From Streptomyces lincolnensis (GTDB lineage Bacteria; Actinomycetota; Actinomycetes; Streptomycetales; Streptomycetaceae), in contig NZ_JAIHON010000008.1 of the NCBI RefSeq assembly GCF_021173675.1, forward strand, positions 449,075 to 513,074: a stretch of 64,000 nucleotides of DNA, read 5' to 3'. A program made the position numbers and the translations under genes. How positions within the stretch are numbered: position 1 is the first letter of the stretch; every line of letters begins with the position of its first letter. Shown piece by piece: positions 57,255-64,000 of the stretch. The notes under the pieces are model-generated. The model worked only from the letters and a program-made list of their open reading frames with translations. It was not told where the DNA came from and did no database searches.

Positions 57255-58661
57255 TCAGTCGCTTCCGGGTGCGCGAAGAGTGGTGAGTGACCCGGCGTGC
57301 GCCCCTCCGGACTCGGCCACGATCTCCTGGACTGTCTGCGGCTCCCGCACGGTCGCGAACACGACACCGCCGTCCCCGTCCGGCGCGTAGCCGTAGATCC
57401 CGGGCCGGGCCAGGGAGTTGTACGCGTAGTGGTGCGCGAAGTAGTACGCCCCCGTGTCCAGCGCCGCCGCGTAGTCGCCCTGCTGGAGCAGCGGCAGCGG
57501 GCGTTCCCGGGCGAGCAGGTCGCCGGCGAAGCATGCCGGCCCCGCCACGTCCTGGACCACGTCGGGCCCCTCCTTCGGCCGCCCCTTGCCGTCGTAGGCG
57601 GCGATCCTCAGCGGCCACGCCCCGGGCGCGTATACCGTCCGGGTCGCCACCTGCACGCCCGCGTGGGTCACCGCGACCGGCCGTCCGCCCGCGCTCTTGG
57701 CGTACTCGACGCGGGCCACCACCGTGCCGTGCTTGGCCAGCAGCGACCGCCCGAACTCGGTGACCAGCCCGTACCGCCCGTCGAACAGCCCCGGCACCGC
57801 CTCCTTCAGCGCCCGCGCGTAGTCCGCGTACGTCGGTGTCGTCACGTCCGAGGCGAAGTTCACCGGCAGCCCCCCGCCGATGTCGATCGTGTCGATCTGG
57901 GGCCGCCCGATCCGCCGGTTGATCTCCTCGGCGAGCGCGTAGGTCTCCGCGACGCCCTGGACGAGCAGGGCGAGCGGGATGCCCTGCGAACCGGTGTGCG
58001 CGTGCAGCCGGGACAGCCACGGCCGCTCCGCGTACGCCCGCACCACCCACTCGCGCGCCCCCTCGTCGCGCAGCGCCACCCCGAACTTCGAGGTCGCCGT
58101 GGCCGTCGACGTCGCCTCGATGGAACCCCCGCCGACCTGCGGATTGACCCGGATGCCGAGCGGCGAGCGGCTGGGCGCGGACCGCATCAGGGCGTCGATA
58201 CGGTCCAGCTCCTGCGGATTGTCGGCGTTGACCGCGATCCCCAGCGCCAGCGCCTCCCGCAGCTCGGCCGGCGTCTTCGCGGGCGAGTCCAGGACCGTCC
58301 GGCCCGGCGCCACCCCCGCCGCCCGCGCCAGCGCCAGTTCGCCCGGACTCGCCACCTCCGCGCCGATCCCCTCGTCCCGCAGCAGTCGCAACACCGGCAC
58401 CAGTGGGGTCGCCTTCACCGCGAAGGCGTGCAGCACGGGTGTGCCCGGCGCGGTGACCTCGTCGAAGGCCGCGCGCAGCAGCGCCGCCGACTCCCGGATC
58501 CCGGTGACGTCGAGCAGGCCGACGATCGGGGTGTCCTGCCCGAGCAGACCCTGCTCGACCGCGGCCCGCACCGCCTCGTCACGGCGCACGGCCCGCGCCG
58601 CGTCGCTGTCGTCCCGGCCCTGTGCGATGCCGCTGTGCCCGTTCCCGTTCCCGTTCATCAT
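57255..58661 (-). CDS. Fold-type III PLP enzyme, diaminopimelate/amino-acid decarboxylase-like
   Basis: A 468-residue enzyme. PLP Lys83 lies in 'LHAFAVKATPLVPVL'; 'LHAHTGSQG', 'TIDIGGGLPVNF' and 'TEFGRSLLAKHG' are the other cofactor contacts. In place of the CESGD active-site motif of diaminopimelate decarboxylase it has 'AGPACFAGDLL' (Cys377 kept, Glu replaced by Phe), and then 'LDTGAYYFAHHYAYNSLARP'. The substrate is therefore probably not meso-diaminopimelate. The ATG at 58661 has GGAGG 8 bases upstream. It is divergent from the hut operon, so an amino-acid-degradation role is plausible. Confidence 0.82.
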   Translation of the reverse strand: MMNGNGNGHSGIAQGRDDSDAARAVRRDEAVRAAVEQGLLGQDTPIVGLLDVTGIRESAALLRAAFDEVTAPGTPVLHAFAVKATPLVPVLRLLRDEGIGAEVASPGELALARAAGVAPGRTVLDSPAKTPAELREALALGIAVNADNPQELDRIDALMRSAPSRSPLGIRVNPQVGGGSIEATSTATATSKFGVALRDEGAREWVVRAYAERPWLSRLHAHTGSQGIPLALLVQGVAETYALAEEINRRIGRPQIDTIDIGGGLPVNFASDVTTPTYADYARALKEAVPGLFDGRYGLVTEFGRSLLAKHGTVVARVEYAKSAGGRPVAVTHAGVQVATRTVYAPGAWPLRIAAYDGKGRPKEGPDVVQDVAGPACFAGDLLARERPLPLLQQGDYAAALDTGAYYFAHHYAYNSLARPGIYGYAPDGDGGVVFATVREPQTVQEIVAESGGAHAGSLTTLRAPGSD

Positions 58662-58731
58662 GTCCCCGTCCTCCACGCTCACCCGGCCGGTGAAACATCC
58701 GTTCCCCACCGAGCCTGACGCGAGAACGTAT

Positions 58732-58766
58732 TGACTAGTTCTATTCATGAAGTCAGGATGTGAATA
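58732..58766. promoter_or_regulatory. Nested inverted repeats in the hutU divergent spacer
   Basis: TGACT (58732-58736) pairs with AGTCA (58751-58755), and TATTCA (58742-58747) with TGAATA (58761-58766). They lie 50-85 bases upstream of hutU and overlap a TTGACT hexamer, so they may be operators for the hut operon and the PLP enzyme gene. Confidence 0.5.
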
Positions 58767-58815
58767 ACGACAGCAACAGTCCGCCGCGCCGGCACCAGTC
58801 CCCAGGAGGCAGCCC

Positions 58816-60480
58816 ATGTCAGGACCCCGCCCCGTCCGAGCCCCGCGAGGAACGGAACTGAGCGCCCTGGGATGGCAGCAGGAAGCCGCCCTGCGGATGC
58901 TGCAGAACAACCTCGACCCCGAGGTCGCCGAGCACCCCGACAAGCTCGTCGTGTACGGCGGCACCGGCAAGGCGGCCCGCGACTGGCGCTCCTTCGACGC
59001 GATGGTCCGCACCCTGAGGACCCTCAAGCAGGACGAGACCATGCTCGTCCAGTCCGGCCGCCCCGTCGGCGTCATGCAGACCCACGAGTGGGCCCCGCGC
59101 GTCCTGATCGCCAACTCCAACCTCGTCGGCGACTGGGCCAACTGGGAGGAGTTCCGCCGCCTGGAGGCCCTCGGCCTCACCATGTACGGCCAGATGACCG
59201 CCGGTTCCTGGATCTACATCGGCACCCAGGGCATCCTCCAGGGCACCTACGAGACCTTCTCCGCCGTCGCCGCCAAGAAGTTCGGCGGCACCCTCGCCGG
59301 GACCATCACCCTCACCGCCGGCCTCGGCGGCATGGGCGGCGCCCAGCCCCTCGCCGTCACCATGAACGACGGCGTCGCGATCTGCGTCGACTGCGACCCG
59401 CGCGCGATCGAGCGGCGGATCGAGCACCGGTACCTGGACGTGCGGGCCGACAACCTGGAGCACGCGCTCCAGCTCGCCGTCGAGGCCCGTGACGCCCGCC
59501 GGCCGCTCTCCATCGGCCTGCTGGGCAACGCCGCCGAACTGCTGCCGCGCATGCTCGCCGAGGGCGCGCCCATCGACATCGTCACCGACCAGACCTCTGC
59601 CCACGACCCGCTGGCCTACCTGCCGGTGGGCGTGGCCTTCGAGGACATGGCCGACGCGGCCGCCAAGGACCCGGCCGGCTTCACCGAGCGTGCCCGGGAG
59701 TCCATGGCCCGCCATGTGGAGGCCATGGTCGGCTTCATGGACGCCGGCGCCGAGGTCTTCGACTACGGCAACTCCATCCGCGGCGAGGCCCAACTCGCCG
59801 GTTACGAGCGGGCCTTCGCCTTCCCCGGCTTCGTGCCCGCCTACATCCGGCCACTGTTCAGCGAGGGCAAGGGCCCCTTCCGCTGGGCCGCCCTGTCCGG
59901 TGAGGCCTCCGACATCGCCAAGACCGACAAGGCGATCCTGGAGCTGTTCCCGGAGAACGAGTCCCTCGCCCGCTGGATCCGGATGGCCGGCGAGCGCGTC
60001 CACTTCCAGGGCCTGCCCGCCCGTATCTGCTGGCTCGGCTACGGCGAGCGGGACAAGGCCGGCGAGCGGTTCAACGACATGGTCGCGAGCGGCGAACTGG
60101 CGGCCCCCCTCGCCATCGGCCGCGACCACCTCGACTCCGGTTCGGTGGCCTCCCCCTACCGCGAGACCGAGGCCATGCTCGACGGCTCCGACGCGATCGC
60201 CGACTGGCCGCTGCTGAACGCCATGGTCAACGTGGCCTCCGGTGCCTCCTGGGTCTCCCTCCACCACGGCGGCGGCGTCGGCATGGGCCGGTCCATCCAC
60301 GCCGGGCAGGTCACGGTGGCCGACGGCACCAAGCTGGGCGGCGAGAAGATCCGCCGGGTGCTGACCAACGACCCCGGGATGGGCGTCATCCGGCACGTCG
60401 ACGCCGGGTACGACATCGCGAAGTCCGTCGCCGACGAGCGGGGCGTGCGCGTCCCGATGCGTGAAGGTGACGACGCGTGA
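58816..60480 (+). CDS. hutU: Urocanate hydratase
   Basis: A 554-residue NAD+-dependent enzyme, second in histidine degradation (urocanate to imidazolonepropionate). It shows 'MQTHEWAPRVLIANSNLVGDW' (split: MQTHEWAPRVLIANSNLVG), the NAD motif 'TAGLGGMGGAQPLA', 'VTDQTSAHDPLAYLPVG' and the conserved catalytic region 'ARICWLGYGERDKAGERFN' with Cys near 405. Length matches the family (about 555). AGGAGG lies before the ATG at 58816. Its stop overlaps the next gene as GTGA. Confidence 0.96.
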   Translation: MSGPRPVRAPRGTELSALGWQQEAALRMLQNNLDPEVAEHPDKLVVYGGTGKAARDWRSFDAMVRTLRTLKQDETMLVQSGRPVGVMQTHEWAPRVLIANSNLVGDWANWEEFRRLEALGLTMYGQMTAGSWIYIGTQGILQGTYETFSAVAAKKFGGTLAGTITLTAGLGGMGGAQPLAVTMNDGVAICVDCDPRAIERRIEHRYLDVRADNLEHALQLAVEARDARRPLSIGLLGNAAELLPRMLAEGAPIDIVTDQTSAHDPLAYLPVGVAFEDMADAAAKDPAGFTERARESMARHVEAMVGFMDAGAEVFDYGNSIRGEAQLAGYERAFAFPGFVPAYIRPLFSEGKGPFRWAALSGEASDIAKTDKAILELFPENESLARWIRMAGERVHFQGLPARICWLGYGERDKAGERFNDMVASGELAAPLAIGRDHLDSGSVASPYRETEAMLDGSDAIADWPLLNAMVNVASGASWVSLHHGGGVGMGRSIHAGQVTVADGTKLGGEKIRRVLTNDPGMGVIRHVDAGYDIAKSVADERGVRVPMREGDDA

Positions 60481-61694
60481 CCTTCCACAGCATGTGGGCG
60501 GAGCTGCTGCCGCTGGGCCGCAGCTCCACCTCCGGCGGCTACCGCCGCTACGCCTGGACCGGCGCCGACCTCGACTGCCGGGCCTGGTTCCAGGAGCAGG
60601 CCGAGACCCGCGGGCTCACCCACGAGGTGGACCGCAACGGCAACCAGTGGGCCTGGCTCGGGGATCCCGCGGCCGGGGACGCCGTCGTCACGGGGTCGCA
60701 CCTCGACTCCGTGCCCGACGGCGGGGCCTTCGACGGGCCCCTCGGGGTCGTGTCCTCCTTCGCCGCCCTGGACGAACTGCGGGCCAGGGGAGCGGAGTTC
60801 ACCAGGCCCCTCGCCATCGTCAACTTCGGCGACGAGGAGGGCGCCCGCTTCGGGCTCGCCTGCGTCGGCTCCCGGCTCACCGCCGGACAGCTCACCGTCG
60901 AGCAGGCGCACAAGCTGACCGACGCCGAGGGCATCACCCTCCCGCAGGCCATGCAGACCGCCGGCTACGACCCGGACACCCTCGGCCCCGACCCCGAGCG
61001 GCTCGCCCGCATCGGCGCCTTCGTCGAACTGCACGTCGAGCAGGGCCGCGCGCTGGACCTGTCCGGCGACCGGGTCGGCATCGCCAGCGCCATCTGGCCG
61101 CACGGACGCTGGCGGTTCGACTTCCGCGGCGAGGCCAACCACGCGGGCACCACCCGGCTGGTGGACCGGCGCGACCCGATGCTGTCGTACGCCGAGACCG
61201 TGCTCGCCGCCCGCCGGGAGGCCGAACTCGCCGGTGCCGTCGCCACCTTCGGCAAGATCGCCGTCGAGCCCAACGGCGTCAACGCCATCCCCTCCCTGGT
61301 GCGCGGCTGGCTCGACTCCCGCGCCGCCGACCAGGAGAGCCTCGACGCCGTCCTCGGCGGCATCGAGAAGGCGGCCCGCGCCTACGCCGACGCCCACGGG
61401 ATCGACCTCGACATCGTCCGGGAGTCCTTCACGCCCGTCGTCGAGTTCGACCACGCCCTGCGCGACGAACTCGCCCGCATCCTGGGCACCGGCACCGAGC
61501 TGAAGGTGCCCGTGCTCGGCACCGGCGCCGGACACGACGCCGGGATCCTGTCCGGGAGCGTCCCGACCGCCATGCTGTTCGTGCGCAACCCCACCGGCGT
61601 CTCGCACTCCCCGGCCGAGTTCGCGGCCGAGGACGACTGCGTGGCCGGGGTGCTCGCCCTCGCCGACGTACTGGAAGGACTGGCGTGCAGGTGA
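60477..61694 (+). CDS. M20-family amidohydrolase (allantoate amidohydrolase-like) in the hut operon
   Basis: A 405-residue M20/M28-type metal-dependent amidohydrolase. Metal ligands are visible in 'GSHLDSVPDGGAFDGPLG' (His near 74), 'NFGDEEGARFG', 'ELHVEQGRAL' and 'GVSHSPAEF'. The lid domain has 'GEANHAGTTRLVDRRDPM'. It resembles allantoate amidohydrolase and N-carbamoyl-amino-acid hydrolase. Coupled between hutU and hutF, it probably hydrolyses N-formyl-L-glutamate, replacing HutG; this is inference. Starts GTG at 60477. Confidence 0.87.
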   Translation: MTFHSMWAELLPLGRSSTSGGYRRYAWTGADLDCRAWFQEQAETRGLTHEVDRNGNQWAWLGDPAAGDAVVTGSHLDSVPDGGAFDGPLGVVSSFAALDELRARGAEFTRPLAIVNFGDEEGARFGLACVGSRLTAGQLTVEQAHKLTDAEGITLPQAMQTAGYDPDTLGPDPERLARIGAFVELHVEQGRALDLSGDRVGIASAIWPHGRWRFDFRGEANHAGTTRLVDRRDPMLSYAETVLAARREAELAGAVATFGKIAVEPNGVNAIPSLVRGWLDSRAADQESLDAVLGGIEKAARAYADAHGIDLDIVRESFTPVVEFDHALRDELARILGTGTELKVPVLGTGAGHDAGILSGSVPTAMLFVRNPTGVSHSPAEFAAEDDCVAGVLALADVLEGLACR

Positions 61695-63028
61695 CCTCGA
61701 AGACGTACTGGCTGGAGCACGCCTGGCTCGACACCCACGTCGAGCCGGGCGTCGCCCTGGAGGTCGCGGACGGCCGCATCACCGCCGTCCGCACGGACGT
61801 GGAGACCCCGCCCCCGGGCGCCGAGATCCTGCGCGGCCTCACCCTCCCCGGCCTGGCCAACGCCCACTCGCACGCCTTCCACCGCGCCCTGCGCTCCACC
61901 GTCCAGGTCGGATCCGGCACCTTCTGGACCTGGCGCGAGGTCATGTACACCACGGCCGACCGGCTCACCCCGGAGACCTACCACGCGCTCGCCCGGGCGG
62001 TGTACGCGGAGATGGCGCTGGCCGGCATCACGGCCGTCGGCGAGTTCCACTACGTGCACCACGCCCCGGGCGGCACCCCGTACGCCGACCCCAACGCGAT
62101 GGGCGAGGCCCTGATCGCGGCCGCCGCCGACGCCGGTGTCCGCATCACCCTCCTCGACACCGCCTACCTTTCCTCCGGCTTCGGACAGCCGCCCACCAGC
62201 CACCAGCTCCGCTTCTCCGACGGCAGCGCGGACGCCTGGGCCGAACGCTGTTCAGTTCTCAAGGAACGGGATCACGCGCGGATCGGTGCCGCCGTCCACT
62301 CCGTACGGGCCGTGCCCGCCGACCAGTTGGCGACCGTGGCCCGCTGGGCCGAGGAGCGGGGCGCCCCGCTCCATGTGCACCTGTCCGAGCAGACCGCCGA
62401 GAACGACGCCTGCCGGGACGCCCACGGCCGCACCCCCACCCAGCTCCTCGCCGACCACGGGGTCCTCGGCCCGCGCACCACCGGCGTCCACAACACCCAC
62501 CTCACCGCCGAGGACATCGCCCTGATCGGCGGCTCAGGCACCGGCACCTGCATGTGCCCGACCACCGAACGGGACCTGGCGGACGGCATCGGCCCCGCCG
62601 CCGACCTCCAGAAGGCGGGCTCACCCCTCTCCCTCGGCTCCGACAGCCACGCCGTCATCGACCTGCTCGAAGAGGCACGCGCCATGGAGCTCAACGAGCG
62701 CCTGCGCACCCGTACCCGAGGTCACTGGACGGCGGCGGCCCTCCTGCGGGCGGCCTCGGCCGACGGCCACGCGGCCCTCGGCTGGGACGGCGCGGGCACC
62801 CTGGAGCCGGGCGCGCTCGCCGACTTCACCACCATCGCCCTGGACTCGGTCAGGACGGCAGGGCCGCTTCCGCGGCTCGGAGCCGAGACGGCCGTATTCG
62901 CCGCGTCGGCAGCAGACGTGTCGCACACGGTGGTGGGAGGTCGGCACGTCGTACGGGACGGGGCACACGCCCTCGTACCGGATGTACCGAAGGCCCTCGC
63001 GGACGCGGTGTCAGCCCTGCGCGGATGA
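61685..63028 (+). CDS. hutF: Formimidoylglutamate deiminase
   Basis: A 447-residue amidohydrolase-superfamily enzyme. The metal motif is 'LPGLANAHSHAFHRALR' near residue 55. 'PLHVHLSEQTAEND' holds a second His and the acidic ligand region, 'GVHNTHLTAEDIALI' a third His and 'LSLGSDSHAVIDLLEEAR' the Asp. It deaminates N-formimino-L-glutamate to N-formylglutamate and ammonia. The GTG at 61685 has GGAAGG 6 bases upstream and overlaps the M20 gene by 10 bases. The mention of a four-carbon-route enzyme set fits the five-step histidine pathway. Confidence 0.92.
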   Translation: MQVTSKTYWLEHAWLDTHVEPGVALEVADGRITAVRTDVETPPPGAEILRGLTLPGLANAHSHAFHRALRSTVQVGSGTFWTWREVMYTTADRLTPETYHALARAVYAEMALAGITAVGEFHYVHHAPGGTPYADPNAMGEALIAAAADAGVRITLLDTAYLSSGFGQPPTSHQLRFSDGSADAWAERCSVLKERDHARIGAAVHSVRAVPADQLATVARWAEERGAPLHVHLSEQTAENDACRDAHGRTPTQLLADHGVLGPRTTGVHNTHLTAEDIALIGGSGTGTCMCPTTERDLADGIGPAADLQKAGSPLSLGSDSHAVIDLLEEARAMELNERLRTRTRGHWTAAALLRAASADGHAALGWDGAGTLEPGALADFTTIALDSVRTAGPLPRLGAETAVFAASAADVSHTVVGGRHVVRDGAHALVPDVPKALADAVSALRG

Positions 63029-63105
63029 CGCCGGGCCGCCCACTCGCGCGGCCCTTCTCAGACCCCGACCCCCACCCCACCGCCGCCCAGGCCACCGAGG
63101 ACGCC

Positions 63106-64000
63106 ATGAGCAACGCGACGACCGTCAGCCCCGCCCACTCCGCGAGCACCGCGAGCACGCTCATCACCAACATCGCCGCCCTGGTCACCAACGACCCCTC
63201 CTCCGGTGACAAATCCCCCCTTGGACTGATCCAGGACGCGGCCGTCGTCATCGAAGGCGACCGCATCGCGTGGACCGGTGATCAAAGCAAAGCACCCGCC
63301 ACTGACAATCGGGTCGACGCCGGCGGCCGGGCCGTCCTCCCCGGCTTCGTCGACTCCCACTCCCACCTCGTCTTCGCGGGCGACCGCACCCAGGAGTTCA
63401 ACGCCCGTATGTCCGGGCGGCCCTACAGCGCGGGCGGCATCCGCACGACGGTCGCCGCGACCCGCGCGGCGACCGACGCCGAACTCGAAGCCAACCTCAC
63501 CCGCTACCTCACCGAGGCCCTCCGCCAGGGCACGACCACCTTCGAGACCAAGTCCGGCTACGGCCTCACGGTCGCCGACGAGTCCCGAGCCCTGCGCATC
63601 GCGTCCGCGCACACCGACGAGGTCACGTACCTCGGCGCCCACATCGTCTCCCCCGACCACGCCGACGACCCCGCCGCCTACGTCTCCCTCGTCACCGGCG
63701 AGATGCTCGACGCCTGTGCGCCCTACGCCCGCTGGATCGACGTCTTCTGCGAAAAGGGCGCCTTCGACGGCGACCAGGCCCGCGCGATCCTCACGGCGGG
63801 CAAGGCGAAGGGGCTGCACCCGCGCATCCACGCCAACCAGTTGTCCTACGGCCCCGGCGTGCAGTTGGCTGTGGAGCTGGATGCGGCGAGCGCCGACCAC
63901 TGCACGCACCTGACGGACGCGGACGTGGACGCGCTGGCCAGCAGTCGTACGGTCGCCACCCTCCTCCCCGGCGCCGAGTTCTCCACCCGCGCCGAGTGGC
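63106..64000 (+). CDS. hutI: Imidazolonepropionase (partial at the right edge)
   Basis: The first 298 residues of an amidohydrolase-superfamily enzyme are visible; the gene continues past the window. 'LPGFVDSHSHLVFAGDRTQEF' (split: LPGFVDSHSHLVFAGDR) is the metal site. 'RMSGRPYSAGGIRTTVAATR' and 'GTTTFETKSGYGL' are typical of imidazolonepropionase, as are 'RWIDVFCEKGAF' and 'RIHANQLSYGPGVQLA'. It opens the imidazolone ring to formiminoglutamate. GAGG lies 5 bases before the ATG at 63106. A 77-base gap separates it from hutF. Confidence 0.93.
   Translation, partial: MSNATTVSPAHSASTASTLITNIAALVTNDPSSGDKSPLGLIQDAAVVIEGDRIAWTGDQSKAPATDNRVDAGGRAVLPGFVDSHSHLVFAGDRTQEFNARMSGRPYSAGGIRTTVAATRAATDAELEANLTRYLTEALRQGTTTFETKSGYGLTVADESRALRIASAHTDEVTYLGAHIVSPDHADDPAAYVSLVTGEMLDACAPYARWIDVFCEKGAFDGDQARAILTAGKAKGLHPRIHANQLSYGPGVQLAVELDAASADHCTHLTDADVDALASSRTVATLLPGAEFSTRAEW

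Overview
The window looks like a Streptomyces chromosome. It has very high GC, GTG/TTG starts, dense overlapping operons, a bldA-type tRNA-Leu(UAA), paired resuscitation-promoting-factor genes next to eno-divIC-DUF501-ppx, and short GC-rich dispersed repeats typical of the genus. From memory the order matches the S. coelicolor core chromosome around mfd, rpfA, eno, bldA and hutU. No insertion sequence, prophage, CRISPR array or rRNA was seen.

Layout, left to right. (1) 1-5.5 kb: an acetate-type sodium:solute symporter with its DUF485 partner, a Tat-exported glycosidase-like protein and a small membrane protein. (2) 5.5-13 kb: a GNAT enzyme behind a DHA2-type exporter, divergent from an ATPase/FtsX-type permease pair, then a DUF2079 membrane protein and a dispersed repeat. 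(3) 13-30.4 kb: a mostly plus-strand housekeeping block: mfd, an HNH nuclease lipoprotein, a GNAT enzyme, a soluble Ser/Thr kinase, a SurA_N lipoprotein, mazG, a P450, two Rpf/LysM muralytic enzymes (the second behind a c-di-AMP riboswitch), eno, divIC, DUF501 and ppx. (4) 30.4-37.1 kb: ndh behind two Rex-like operators, a cyclopropane-fatty-acid synthase-like methyltransferase, and a second copy of the ABC module on the opposite strand. (5) 37.1-47 kb: bldA, pobA, a BI-1-like membrane protein, small hypotheticals, a thiolase, an SGNH hydrolase and cystathionine beta-synthase. (6) 47-54.1 kb: a TetR regulator with a darcynin-like gene, then a four-gene osmoprotectant-type ABC transporter divergent from a histidine-ammonia-lyase homologue and an RpiR regulator. 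(7) 54.2-57.1 kb: a four-gene minus-strand operon of three roadblock/LC7-type proteins and one PATAN-like protein. (8) 57.2-64 kb: a fold-III PLP enzyme divergent from the histidine-utilisation operon hutU-M20 amidohydrolase-hutF-hutI (hutI runs off the edge).

The least conventional material is in sections 6-8. The lyase homologue has lost the Ala-Ser-Gly triad that makes the MIO cofactor, yet keeps the rest of the fold and sits in a transporter-enzyme-regulator module. The roadblock operon has no kinase, DUF742 protein or GTPase, unlike the known Streptomyces conservons. The hut operon has an M20 amidohydrolase where a formylglutamate deformylase is expected. All functions are inferred from the translated sequence and remembered family features; no database search was run.
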